Source of the DNA: SYFY01 sp041752315 | GTDB taxonomy: Bacteria > Pseudomonadota > Gammaproteobacteria > Pseudomonadales > Azotimanducaceae | Assembly: GCA_041752315.1 (NCBI GenBank) | Contig: JBGSHJ010000020.1 | Span: forward strand, 1-64,000 | Direction: 5' to 3' | Length of the DNA: 64,000 nt | Shown: positions 45,701-54,605 of the stretch, piece by piece | Layout: every line of letters begins with the position of its first letter | Numbering within the stretch: position 1 is the first letter of the stretch | Made by a program: the position numbers and the translations under genes | Notes under the pieces: model-generated | The model's input: the letters and a program-made list of their open reading frames with translations, nothing else | The model's database searches: none | What the model was told of the DNA's origin: nothing

Positions 45701-46648
45701 GTGAACATCGGTGCTGTCCCGCTTCGTAACCCTGTACTGCTCGCGCCGATGGCGGGTTATACCGACTATCCCATGCGGCGCATGGTCTGGATGCTGGGCG
45801 GCGGGCTGACCACAGGGGAAATGACGGCGGCTGCACAAAATCTCTGGCATACCCCCAAATCCACCCAGCGTCGACGGCATGGCCTTGACGCCGGGCCTTG
45901 TGTCATTCAGCTGGCCGGCAGCGAGCCGGAAGTGCTGGCCAAGGCCGCACAGAGACAGGTGGACGAGGGCGCCCAGATCATCGATCTCAATTTTGGCTGT
46001 CCGGCGAAAAAAGTCTGCAACCGTGCGGCAGGGTCCGCATTGCTCGGTGATCCGGAACTGGTGGGTCGAATCATCGAAGCAGTGGTGGCTGCAGTTGCCG
46101 TGCCCGTTACAGCCAAGATTCGCACAGGCTTGCGCCCCGACGATCGTAACGGCCTGGTGATAGCGAGGATTGCCGAGCAGGCTGGTGCACAGAGTCTGGT
46201 TGTCCACGGGCGCACCCGTGCCTGCCGATTCCTTGGTGAGGCAGAATACGAAACCATCCGTTGCATTCGCGCAGCAGTTGGCATCCCGGTCATCGCCAAT
46301 GGTGACATCGGCACAGCTGACAAGATGCGTCAGGTACTCGGTGCAACCGGCGCCAGTGGTGTCATGATCGGTCGAAGTGCCGTTGGCGCTCCCTGGTTAC
46401 CTGGAGTGCTGGCCGGGCAGCCCGCGCCTTCCCGGCGTCGTCAGGGAGAGATCATGCTTGAGCATCTGCGGACCATGCATGAATTTTATCCAGAACCGGA
46501 TCGTTATCGGCTGGTTCGCAAACATGTGATTGCCTACCTGCGCAATCTCGAACTGGCCAGCTACATCCCGGGCTTCAACAGGATCGAAGATGCGCAGTCC
46601 CAACACCTCTTTCTGCAACGGATGATTGAACGGGAGATCGAAGAGTGA
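45701..46648 (+). CDS. dusB: tRNA-dihydrouridine synthase B
   Basis: FMN enzyme of 315 residues that reduces uridine in the tRNA D-loop. The TIM barrel starts LRNPVLLAPMAGYTDYPMRR. The catalytic cysteine lies in LNFGCPAKKVCNRAAGSALL, phosphate binding in VIANGDIGT, and ATGASGVMIGRSAVGAPWL is the end of the barrel. The start is taken as GTG 45701 (after AGAAGA), since no in-frame ATG precedes it. Normally fis follows dusB; here purH starts inside the dusB stop (GTGA). Confidence 0.92.
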   Translation: MNIGAVPLRNPVLLAPMAGYTDYPMRRMVWMLGGGLTTGEMTAAAQNLWHTPKSTQRRRHGLDAGPCVIQLAGSEPEVLAKAAQRQVDEGAQIIDLNFGCPAKKVCNRAAGSALLGDPELVGRIIEAVVAAVAVPVTAKIRTGLRPDDRNGLVIARIAEQAGAQSLVVHGRTRACRFLGEAEYETIRCIRAAVGIPVIANGDIGTADKMRQVLGATGASGVMIGRSAVGAPWLPGVLAGQPAPSRRRQGEIMLEHLRTMHEFYPEPDRYRLVRKHVIAYLRNLELASYIPGFNRIEDAQSQHLFLQRMIEREIEE

Positions 46649-48180
46649 AGCCACGCCGTGCGCTGCTGAGTGTTTCTGACAAATCCGGCATCGTTGACCT
46701 GGCACGCGGACTGGTTGCCGCAGGCGTCGAACTGCTCAGTACAGGTGGCACGCATCGCGCGCTCGTGGGAGCGAATCTGCCGGTTCGCGAAGTAGCCGAC
46801 TACACCGGGTTTCCGGAGATGATGGACGGCCGGGTGAAGACCCTGCACCCAAAAATCCATGGCGGCATCCTCGGTCGACGACATCTCGATGGCCAGGTCA
46901 TGCAGGCAAACGGCATCGCTCCGATTGATCTGGTGGTGGTGAACCTTTATCCGTTCGCCCAGACCATTGCGCGTGCAGATGTTACTGACGAACTTGCCAT
47001 AGAAAACATCGACATCGGTGGCCCCGCGATGTTGCGCTCGGCTGCCAAGAACCACGACGATGTACTGGTCGTTGTGGACCCCGCCGATTACGCGCAAGTG
47101 CTGTCCTTGATGGATGGCACGGGGTTTGACCACGACGTCCGGCGGCGTTTTGCAGCAAAGGCATTTCGTCATACGGCTCAGTACGATGCCGTGGTATCAA
47201 ACTACCTGAGCAGTGAGGAACTGTTTCCGGAATCGATTACGTTGACGTTCAACAAGCTGCAAGACATGCGATATGGAGAAAATCCGCATCAGGCGGGCGC
47301 ATTTTATCGCGAGGTCAATGCTCCCGCCGGAACGGTGGCAACGCTTGCACAGCTGCAAGGCAAGGAGTTGTCCTACAACAATGTTGCAGACGCTGATGCA
47401 GCGCTGGAATGCGTAAAGGTCTTCAGCGATTGCGCCTGTGTGATCGTCAAGCATGCCAATCCCTGTGGAGTTGCCATCGGTCATTCACCGCTTGATGCGT
47501 ACGAGCGGGCGTATGCGACGGATCCGACGTCCGCGTTTGGCGGGATCATTGCGTTCAACCAATCGCTGGATGCCGCGACGCTGTCGGTCATTCTGGAGCG
47601 CCAGTTTGTCGAGGTGGTGATTGCGCCCAATGTCCAGGAAGATGCGATTGCCGTTGCGCGAGCCAGGAAAAACGTCCGGTTGCTGTCGTGTGGCAACTGG
47701 GTTGGCTCCCGTCGGGGTCTCGAATACAAGCGGGTCGGTGGTGGACTGCTGGTGCAGGAAGCCGACGAACTCTGTTTCAGTGCGGACGGTCTGAAAGTGG
47801 TCAGCCAACGTGCCCCTTCCTTGGCTGAACTTGCGGATCTGGAGTTTGCGTGGCGCGTGGGCTGGTTTGTCAAATCGAACGCCATCGTTTATGCCCGTGA
47901 CAGGCAGACGATCGGGGTTGGTGCCGGCCAGATGAGTCGGGTGGTCAGTGCGAAGATTGCTGCTCTGAAAGCCAGGGAAGAAGGTCTTGAAGTTCGTGGT
48001 TCAGTGATGGCTTCGGACGCGTTCTTTCCGTTTCGGGATGGCATCGATGCCGCGGCGGCTGCCGGGATAACCGCAGTGATCCAGCCGGGTGGTTCGATGC
48101 GGGATGCCGAGGTCATTGCAGCCGCAGATGAGCACGACATCGCCATGGTATTCACTGGCGTGCGTCACTTTCGGCACTGA
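46645..48180 (+). CDS. purH: Bifunctional AICAR formyltransferase / IMP cyclohydrolase
   Basis: Carries out the last two steps of IMP synthesis. The protein has 511 residues. The N-terminal cyclohydrolase domain begins ALLSVSDKSGIVDLARGLV and includes TLHPKIHGGILGRR; the C-terminal formyltransferase domain has CVIVKHANPCGVAIG and SDAFFPFRDGIDAAAAAG. The GTG start overlaps the dusB stop by 4 bases, so translation is coupled. purD follows after 35 bp. Confidence 0.95.
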   Translation: MKPRRALLSVSDKSGIVDLARGLVAAGVELLSTGGTHRALVGANLPVREVADYTGFPEMMDGRVKTLHPKIHGGILGRRHLDGQVMQANGIAPIDLVVVNLYPFAQTIARADVTDELAIENIDIGGPAMLRSAAKNHDDVLVVVDPADYAQVLSLMDGTGFDHDVRRRFAAKAFRHTAQYDAVVSNYLSSEELFPESITLTFNKLQDMRYGENPHQAGAFYREVNAPAGTVATLAQLQGKELSYNNVADADAALECVKVFSDCACVIVKHANPCGVAIGHSPLDAYERAYATDPTSAFGGIIAFNQSLDAATLSVILERQFVEVVIAPNVQEDAIAVARARKNVRLLSCGNWVGSRRGLEYKRVGGGLLVQEADELCFSADGLKVVSQRAPSLAELADLEFAWRVGWFVKSNAIVYARDRQTIGVGAGQMSRVVSAKIAALKAREEGLEVRGSVMASDAFFPFRDGIDAAAAAGITAVIQPGGSMRDAEVIAAADEHDIAMVFTGVRHFRH

Positions 48181-48215
48181 GTCGATGCGTCAACGTTGAG
48201 GACAAGGTCAGCCCC

Positions 48216-49499
48216 ATGAAAATTCTGGTGATCGGATCCGGTGGTCGTGAGCACGCCCTTGCCTGGAAGGCAGCGCAGAGTCCGCAGGTGGATGTGGTGC
48301 TGGTTGCACCGGGCAATGCAGGAACGGAAGCGGAACCGAAAGTCCGCAATGTTCCGGTGGCCGTCGATGCGATCGATGAACTGGTTGCACTGGCCCGGAC
48401 CGAAGGCATCGACCTCACCATAGTCGGTCCGGAGAATCCGTTGGCCGCAGGGGTAGTGGATCGTTTTGTCCTTGCAGGCTTGCGTTGTTTTGGCCCGACG
48501 CAGCGAGCCGCCCGACTGGAGAGTTCGAAGTCGTTTGCCAAGTCCTTTCTGACGCGTCATTCGATTCCGACAGCCGATTGGCAGGCTTTTGCCGAGCCCG
48601 TATCCGCGCATGCCTTCGTTGCGGAAAGAGGAGCGCCCATCGTCATCAAGGCGGATGGACTGGCGGCAGGCAAAGGTGTGGTCGTTGCGCAAACGCTGCT
48701 GGATGCGCATGCAGCCATCGATGAAGTCTTTGCCGGCAGTCGGCTGGACGGTTCCGTACGCATGATCATCGAAGAGTTCATGGTGGGGGAAGAAGCCAGC
48801 TTCATCTGTATATGTGACGGGTTGACAGCGCTGCCCTTTGCCAGTTCCCAGGACCACAAGACAGTCGATGATGGTGATCGGGGACCGAACACCGGTGGCA
48901 TGGGGGCCTATAGCCCGGCCCCCGTCGTGGACGACCTCGTCCATCAGCGCGCCATGGAAAGGATCATCTTGCCAACCCTGCGGGGTATGGCTGCAGAAGG
49001 GTCACCGTTTACCGGATTCCTCTATGCCGGGCTGATGATCGACGCGGCAGGCAACCCGCGGGTAGTGGAATTCAATTGCCGATTTGGCGATCCAGAAGCA
49101 CAACCCGTACTGACAAGACTGCGCACCGACATCGTCAAGCTGTGCAGTGCGGCCGTTGATCAGAAGCTGACGGGAGTGGACCTGGATTTTGATCCGCGCG
49201 CGGCGGTAGGCGTCGTCATCACCGCTGGCGGTTATCCAGGAACCTATCGCTCTGGCGACGCAATCGAGGGGCTCGAAAGAGTCAGTGAGACTGGCGCCAA
49301 GGTCTTCCACGCAGGTACACGCACCACCGATGGACAGGTGGTGACCAATGGTGGCCGTGTCCTGTGTGTTGTCGGGATGGGGCATTCGGTGCGTGCTGCG
49401 CAGGCCCAGGCGTATGCCGGAGTCGCGCGCATCAGTTTCGCCAACGCTCACTACAGGCGCGATATCGGCTACCGGGCAATCGCACGCGAACAGAGGTAA
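48216..49499 (+). CDS. purD: Phosphoribosylamine-glycine ligase (GAR synthetase)
   Basis: ATP-grasp enzyme of 427 residues that joins glycine to phosphoribosylamine. It begins KILVIGSGGREHALAWK. The ATP-grasp loop lies in APIVIKADGLAAGKGVVVAQ. Metal and ATP ligands lie in NTGGMGAYSPAP and VVEFNCRFGDPEAQ. The gene forms the usual pair with purH. Confidence 0.95.
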   Translation: MKILVIGSGGREHALAWKAAQSPQVDVVLVAPGNAGTEAEPKVRNVPVAVDAIDELVALARTEGIDLTIVGPENPLAAGVVDRFVLAGLRCFGPTQRAARLESSKSFAKSFLTRHSIPTADWQAFAEPVSAHAFVAERGAPIVIKADGLAAGKGVVVAQTLLDAHAAIDEVFAGSRLDGSVRMIIEEFMVGEEASFICICDGLTALPFASSQDHKTVDDGDRGPNTGGMGAYSPAPVVDDLVHQRAMERIILPTLRGMAAEGSPFTGFLYAGLMIDAAGNPRVVEFNCRFGDPEAQPVLTRLRTDIVKLCSAAVDQKLTGVDLDFDPRAAVGVVITAGGYPGTYRSGDAIEGLERVSETGAKVFHAGTRTTDGQVVTNGGRVLCVVGMGHSVRAAQAQAYAGVARISFANAHYRRDIGYRAIAREQR

Positions 49500-49564
49500 T
49501 CGGCTTACATCGCCAATCTGGCCAGTCGCTCACGCCCGGGTGCCGATCAAGGCAGGATGGCGAC

Positions 49565-50473
49565 ATGAATGCGGAAGAACTTCGTCGTTTCAGTGATTTT
49601 CGTCTTGCCGACCGAGACGTGCTGGCAACCGTGCTCAAACACTCCCGGGAGGTAGTGGTTGCTGCGGATCGGTGTGTACTTGCACAGGGACGGCAACTGC
49701 CTGGCCGGTTCTACCTGCTCGCCGGCTGTGTCCGGACGACCCGGCCGCAAGCGGATATCGACCATCGCAGCAATCGGGCGACACAATGTCTGTATCCAGG
49801 TGTGGGCTCGATTCGCACCTGTGCGGTCACCCGACTTCTTCAGGTCGACTGGGATCGGATTGCCTTTCTGTTTACGTTGAACGACGGACCAGGCATCACG
49901 GATGCACGCGAGTCCTGGGAGACCCGATTTCTTGGTTCGCCCATGATGCAGTCGCTGACCACGCAGGAGTGGCGTTCCCTGCTCACCGGCCTGTTGCCGC
50001 TGGAGTACCAGAAAGGAGCGGTTGTCGTGCGCCAGGGTGAAACCGCCGAGAGCTGTTACGTGCTGGCCAGTGGGCATGCAGTGGTGCATCGTGGCCGACG
50101 AACGCTTGCCTATCTGGGGCCGGGAGATTTTTTTGGTGAAGATGCGCTCGTGACCGGTCTCGGCCGCAATGCAACGGTGACGATGCTGGAGTCCGGCAAT
50201 GTCCTGGCTCTGCCCCGTCAGTTGTTCAACGACTTGTTGCTGAACAGTCTCGTCGAGTTCACCAATCGTCCCGGCCGCGGGCTCGTGGTAAACATCGGTC
50301 TTCAACCTGTAGCAGACGCCATCAATGTGTCGACCCAGACAATGCGCCAGCAATTGCATCGATTTGGACGGGCACAACAGCACTTTGTGGTTGGTGGTAA
50401 CGAAGCCGAACGGGCGCTCACCGCGTTGATGCTGTGTCAGGCCGGATTCCGGGCAGTCGCGGTGGCCGACTGA
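49565..50473 (+). CDS. Cyclic-nucleotide-binding-domain protein with degenerate rhodanese tail
   Basis: Protein of 302 residues with AGGA before the ATG. Residues about 5-115 look like a weak first cNMP-type domain (FSDFRLADRDVLATVL, GRFYLLAGCVRTT). Residues 125-225 form a clearer one (GAVVVRQGETAESCYVLASG, GPGDFFGEDALVTG). Residues 230-302 follow the rhodanese plan (GLVVNIG, then DAINVSTQTMRQQLHRF, then HFVVGGNEAERA), with Gly where the active-site Cys would be. No HTH is present, so it is not a transcription factor. It is 65 bp from purD and may be co-transcribed. Confidence 0.72.
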   Translation: MNAEELRRFSDFRLADRDVLATVLKHSREVVVAADRCVLAQGRQLPGRFYLLAGCVRTTRPQADIDHRSNRATQCLYPGVGSIRTCAVTRLLQVDWDRIAFLFTLNDGPGITDARESWETRFLGSPMMQSLTTQEWRSLLTGLLPLEYQKGAVVVRQGETAESCYVLASGHAVVHRGRRTLAYLGPGDFFGEDALVTGLGRNATVTMLESGNVLALPRQLFNDLLLNSLVEFTNRPGRGLVVNIGLQPVADAINVSTQTMRQQLHRFGRAQQHFVVGGNEAERALTALMLCQAGFRAVAVAD

Positions 50474-50482
50474 ACGGCGTTC

Positions 50483-51955
50483 TCAGGCGAGTACGGCACG
50501 CCCTTTGGCCCAGGCACGAAGCGAATTGACCGATTCCGCATGCAACACCGATAGTGGATATGTCTTGTCGACCGACTGCAGCAGGTCTGCATCGCTCAAT
50601 TCCTGATCGCGGGACGCGGCCAGGTATCGTGCCGAGACCACGGCCTGTTCGATTTCTGCCCCGGTAAACCCGACGGTAGCTGCGGCCAGCGCAGTCAGGT
50701 CAAACCGGGTCGCATCCAGCTGTCGTTTGTCGAGATGGATCCTGAATATCTCTGCCCTGACTCCGGCATCCGGGAGATCCACAAAAAAGATCTCGTCGAA
50801 GCGGCCCTTGCGAACCAGTTCAGGAGGCAGCCCTCCGATGTCATTGGACGTTGCCACAATGAAAACTGGCCTGTCGCACTCCGCCATCCACGTTAGTAGT
50901 GTGCCAAGGATCCGGTGTGACGTGGCATTGTCGGAATCTCCGGTTGCCAGTCCTTTTTCGATCTCGTCCATCCACAGCACACAAGGTGCCATCATTTCAG
51001 CCTGGCGCAGCGAATTGCGCAGATTGCGCTCGGACTCGCCGAAGTACTTGTTGTAGAGCGTTCCAAAGTCGAGGCGCAACAACGGCAATCCCCAGAAGCC
51101 CGAGATCGCTTTGGCGGCCAGGCTCTTCCCACCTCCCTGCACTCCCAGCAACAGCACACCCTTGGGTCGATCCTGCTGGTTCTCGATGAAACTCGATTCG
51201 CGCAGTTTCAGCCAGCGCTTCAGGTTGTCCAGTCCTGCAACATTGCCAAAGCGTTCATTGTTGTACTCGAAATGAAGCACGCCTTCCGCGTCAAGCAGGT
51301 CGAATTTCAGTCGGTTGATCTCCGGGATGTCCGACTCGGTTATGGCCCCATCGTTGTGGACCGCCTGGCCAATCAGGATCTGGGCCTCCGCATGGGAGAT
51401 GCCACGCAGATTGGCGATCAGCTTCCTGAGTGTCGTGGTATCGGTTCGCACCTTCAGACCCTGGTTCTTCTCCGACCATAACTGGGCCTGTTTGCGGACC
51501 ATGCCCATGAGTTCATCCTCCGTAGGCATCTGCAGCGCGAAACTGGCTGTGAATCGGCCCAGTTCTGGAGGGATCCTGAAAGCATGGCTGACCAGGATCA
51601 CGACGTTCCCCAACCTTTCATGAGCCAGGGCAACGTCCTTGAGATATCGAACGTGGAGCGGTTCCTTGTCGAGAAAGGAATGAAAGTCACATAACGCATA
51701 GATCGCCGGGCCAGGTGTCTGGGCGATGTGCTTGAGGACTTCCAGAGGTTCGCAGAGCTGGGTCTGCTCGCCCAGGTGATGTCCGAAGCCACCCAGGCGC
51801 AGTCCGCGGGTGGCCGACCATTCGTAGAAGGACATGCGTCGCTGGATCGCCGAATTGAGCAGCAGCGACAGCACACGTGGCTCGTCAGTCGACTCTATGA
51901 CAATCAGCGGAATGCGTGCGTCGAGTATGAGATCGAAGTCCTTGGTGTCCGCCAT
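50483..51955 (-). CDS. Ycf46-like AAA+ ATPase
   Basis: Protein of 490 residues with AGGAA before the ATG at 51955. The N-terminal part (LILDARIPLIVIESTDEPRV, then a degenerate ATPase-like fold with YALCDFHSFLDKEP) matches Ycf46. The C-terminal AAA+ domain has Walker A GVQGGGKSLAAKAI (about 277-290), Walker B CVLWMDEIEKG and an arginine-finger region LVRKGRFDEIF. The family occurs in cyanobacteria, plastids and many proteobacteria, with links to inorganic carbon or stress handling but no fixed function. Divergent from coq7. Confidence 0.88.
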   Translation of the reverse strand: MADTKDFDLILDARIPLIVIESTDEPRVLSLLLNSAIQRRMSFYEWSATRGLRLGGFGHHLGEQTQLCEPLEVLKHIAQTPGPAIYALCDFHSFLDKEPLHVRYLKDVALAHERLGNVVILVSHAFRIPPELGRFTASFALQMPTEDELMGMVRKQAQLWSEKNQGLKVRTDTTTLRKLIANLRGISHAEAQILIGQAVHNDGAITESDIPEINRLKFDLLDAEGVLHFEYNNERFGNVAGLDNLKRWLKLRESSFIENQQDRPKGVLLLGVQGGGKSLAAKAISGFWGLPLLRLDFGTLYNKYFGESERNLRNSLRQAEMMAPCVLWMDEIEKGLATGDSDNATSHRILGTLLTWMAECDRPVFIVATSNDIGGLPPELVRKGRFDEIFFVDLPDAGVRAEIFRIHLDKRQLDATRFDLTALAAATVGFTGAEIEQAVVSARYLAASRDQELSDADLLQSVDKTYPLSVLHAESVNSLRAWAKGRAVLA

Positions 51956-52072
51956 AGATTCCTGCGATTGTGTCCTTGCATCGTCCCTCGCACCGTCTGT
52001 TGCTCCGACAATGGGGGCGCGGCCGATGTTAACATCGCTTCCTGTCCTCTTGCGGGAACTCCGGCACACAAT

Positions 52073-52735
52073 ATGAGCGGCCATGGTCGATCGAATCCAT
52101 TGCAGAACCTGACAGCGGGTGATCGTGTCATCCTCGGTTTTGATCGTGGGCTGCGAACACTGGCCGGCCGCGTAACCGCGGTTCGACCAAATCCCGCTGC
52201 AAACCTTCCGGCTGCGGCGCTGAGTGCGGAAGAAAAACGTCATGCAGCGGGATTGATGCGTATCAATCACACGGGAGAAGTGTGTGCGCAGGCTTTGTAC
52301 GAGGGACAGGCACTGATTGCGCACAAGCCAGAAGTGCGGGAGCTGCTGCTCGATGCCGCCAGGGAGGAAACCGATCACCTGGCGTGGTGTCAGACCCGCC
52401 TCCACGAACTCGAGGCAAGGCCAAGTGTGTTGAACCCCTTGTTTTACGCCGCCTCGTGGATGCTTGGCGTGGTAACCGCTACGCTGGGTGATCGCACCAG
52501 CCTGGGCTTTGTTGAAGCAACCGAAGAGCAGGTATCCGCCCACCTGTCAGATCATCTGGCTTCCTTGCCCGAGTCCGATCAGCGCAGCCGTGCCATCGTC
52601 AGTGCCATGCGTACTGATGAAACAGCCCATGGCGAAAAAGCCCTGCGTGCTGGTGGAGTTTCCTTTCCGAAGTTCACCAGATCCATCATGCGACTGGTCT
52701 CGCGAGTCATGACTGCGACCACCTATCGAATCTGA
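52073..52735 (+). CDS. coq7: Demethoxyubiquinone hydroxylase
   Basis: Di-iron monooxygenase that makes 5-hydroxyubiquinone precursor in ubiquinone synthesis. The protein has 220 residues. Carboxylate/His ligands are seen in MRINHTGEVCAQALYEGQ, in DAAREETDHLAWC and in MRTDETAHGEKAL. Presence supports aerobic ubiquinone use. The gene is 117 bp from the divergent ATPase gene and convergent with the VOC gene (16 bp). Confidence 0.93.
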   Translation: MSGHGRSNPLQNLTAGDRVILGFDRGLRTLAGRVTAVRPNPAANLPAAALSAEEKRHAAGLMRINHTGEVCAQALYEGQALIAHKPEVRELLLDAAREETDHLAWCQTRLHELEARPSVLNPLFYAASWMLGVVTATLGDRTSLGFVEATEEQVSAHLSDHLASLPESDQRSRAIVSAMRTDETAHGEKALRAGGVSFPKFTRSIMRLVSRVMTATTYRI

Positions 52736-52751
52736 TGGCCTTGCGGTCCAG

Positions 52752-53147
52752 TCAGGTTCCGGAGATTGGAGGATGGTGAATGAACTGCACCACCGTGCCA
52801 TCCGGATCTGCGCAGTAGAACGACCGTGCTCCGTCCCGGTGGGTTTTTGGTGGGGCTACGATGTGGATGTTGTGGAGTACGCAGTGTTGATGCCAGAGAT
52901 CAACCTGGGCCGCTTCTCGCAGTAGTATGCCGATGTGATCGAGACGACCACCTCCTGTCGTGGATTCGACGCCAGCCCGATGCAGCGCCAGGTTGTCAGA
53001 TCCACTGGAGAGGTAGATGTTGTCGGCATCCGGATGCCACTCAACCCCGTAGCCGAGCACCTCGCAGTAGAATCGTGTGCAGGCTTCGAGATCCCTGACA
53101 AACAGGGCCACGTGTCGGATACCAGCATGTGGTTTGAGGCTGTCCAT
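52752..53147 (-). CDS. VOC-family (glyoxalase-like) protein
   Basis: Protein of 131 residues with two beta-alpha-beta3 modules. The first begins IRHVALFVRDLEACTRFYCE (metal ligand His near residue 12) and the second contains LDHIGILLREAAQVDLW. The C-terminal FYCADPDGTVVQFIHHPP contains the last metal-ligand glutamine/histidine region. Probable lyase, isomerase or dioxygenase of unknown substrate. It starts 3 bp after the OsmC gene stop and is co-transcribed with it. Confidence 0.85.
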   Translation of the reverse strand: MDSLKPHAGIRHVALFVRDLEACTRFYCEVLGYGVEWHPDADNIYLSSGSDNLALHRAGVESTTGGGRLDHIGILLREAAQVDLWHQHCVLHNIHIVAPPKTHRDGARSFYCADPDGTVVQFIHHPPISGT

Positions 53148-53150
53148 GGC

Positions 53151-53570
53151 TTATCCCTTTTCGATACTGAAGCTGTGCGAGATTTCGACACCGCCCCGTT
53201 CCAGCATGATCGATGCACTACAGTACTTCCTGGCAGACAGCTCGACCGCCCGCGCGACTTTGTGCTCGTCCAGATTTTCCCCGGTGACAGTGAACCGGAT
53301 GTGTATCCTGGTAAAAACCTGAGGTGTGGATTCGGCGCGATCTGCCGACAGTTCGGTGACACACGATCGCACGTCCTGACGTGATTTCGTCAGAATCTTG
53401 ACGACGTCGTAGGAAGTGCACCCGCCCAACCCCATCAGAACCAGCTCCATAGGCCGTGCGCCGGCGTTTACACCACCAGCGTCAGGTGGACCGTCCAACG
53501 ATATGGTGTGGCCACTGCCACTTTCCGCCTTGAACTGTACTTTGCCTTGCCATTCGATTCGTGCGTGCAT
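53151..53570 (-). CDS. OsmC-family protein (YhfA type)
   Basis: Protein of 139 residues with the OsmC fold. GARPMELVLMGLGGCTSYDVVK contains the first conserved cysteine and SARKYCSASIMLERGG the second, the pair used in peroxide reduction by OsmC/Ohr. The short form lacking the N-terminal arm groups with YhfA. The gene lies back-to-back with crp, an arrangement known from other gammaproteobacteria. Confidence 0.88.
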   Translation of the reverse strand: MHARIEWQGKVQFKAESGSGHTISLDGPPDAGGVNAGARPMELVLMGLGGCTSYDVVKILTKSRQDVRSCVTELSADRAESTPQVFTRIHIRFTVTGENLDEHKVARAVELSARKYCSASIMLERGGVEISHSFSIEKG

Positions 53571-53804
53571 GACGTAGTGCCCAAAATGTGTGTGTAACTA
53601 TGTTTTGAGGTTGTCCATCCGTGATGGGCGACCGTCCAGACTGTGAAATGGCGCTGTTTGTCGACTGGGTCTCGAAACCGGTAATTCGAAACTGCGACTA
53701 TGCTTTACACGCAAGGTGTTACGAAGGAGCGGAACAAGGTGCTTGCAGCAAAAAACAGTCAGATCAGTCAGACAGGACAAAACGGATTCGTTTCCAAGCG
53801 TCCA

Positions 53805-54449
53805 ATGGTGGCACGCGGCTTTCAGGTGAATCAACCCGAGAACGCCCATCTGGATGCATTTCTCACGGCGTCGCATCGACGTAAGTATCCAGCGAAGAGC
53901 ACGCTGATTTACGCAGGCGACAAAAGCGACTCGATTTACTACGTACTGAAGGGTTCGGTCACGGTACTGGTGGAAGATGAGTCCGGCCGCGAGATTATCG
54001 TGGCCTACCTGAACAAAGGTGATTTCTTCGGTGAAATGCCCTTGTTCGTGGAAGATACGCCGCGGTCGGCATGGGTCAAGGCAAAGACCGAATGCGAGGT
54101 GGCAGAATTGTCCTACGGGAAATTCCGCGAACTGGCGGACAAACATACGGAATTGCTGTACGCCGTCGGCAAGCAGATGGCGGAACGCATGGCAAAAACC
54201 ACCCAGAAGGTGAGTGACCTTGCTTTCCTCGACGTCACGGGTCGAGTCGCGAGAACGCTGCTTGAACTGACACGCCTGCCGGATGCGATGACGCATCCGG
54301 ACGGCATGCAGGTGAAGATCACACGTCAGGAGATCGGCCGTATCGTCGGCTGCTCGCGCGAGATGGTTGGTCGGGTTCTGAAAACCCTGGTTGAACAGGG
54401 ACTGGTTTCGGTCAAGGGAAAGACCATGGTGGTGTACGGAACGCGTTAA
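53805..54449 (+). CDS. crp: CRP/Vfr-type cAMP-responsive global regulator
   Basis: Protein of 214 residues. The N-terminal cyclic-nucleotide domain has RRKYPAKSTLIYAGDKSDSI, GDFFGEMPLFVEDTPRSAW (the Glu and the Arg-Ser that bind cAMP) and the dimer helix ending LYAVGKQMAERMAKTTQKVS. The C-terminal winged HTH has ITRQEIGRIVGCSREMVGRV. The start at 53805 is chosen by comparison with Vfr, which begins at the equivalent Met-Val-Ala; an in-frame ATG at 53700 would add 35 residues. A strong terminator follows. Confidence 0.92.
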   Translation: MVARGFQVNQPENAHLDAFLTASHRRKYPAKSTLIYAGDKSDSIYYVLKGSVTVLVEDESGREIIVAYLNKGDFFGEMPLFVEDTPRSAWVKAKTECEVAELSYGKFRELADKHTELLYAVGKQMAERMAKTTQKVSDLAFLDVTGRVARTLLELTRLPDAMTHPDGMQVKITRQEIGRIVGCSREMVGRVLKTLVEQGLVSVKGKTMVVYGTR

Positions 54450-54499
54450 GGACACCCAAAGAGGGCGTCAAGCCCTGTAATCACAAGGATTGTGGTTGG

Positions 54500-54527
54500 A
54501 CGGGTCCCGAATGGGGCCCGTTTTTTT
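54500..54527 (+). terminator. Rho-independent terminator of crp
   Basis: Stem ACGGGTCCC/GGGGCCCGT (54500-54508, 54513-54521; one G-T pair) with loop GAAT, followed by a run of seven T (54521-54527). It lies 51 bases after the crp stop. Confidence 0.92.
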
Positions 54528-54605
54528 ATTGCCAGGCACCACGGGGCTTGTCGACGATGTCAGGCTCAGGCTACGGTTCGATCCTGTCAATCTGGAAACG
54601 CGGCG

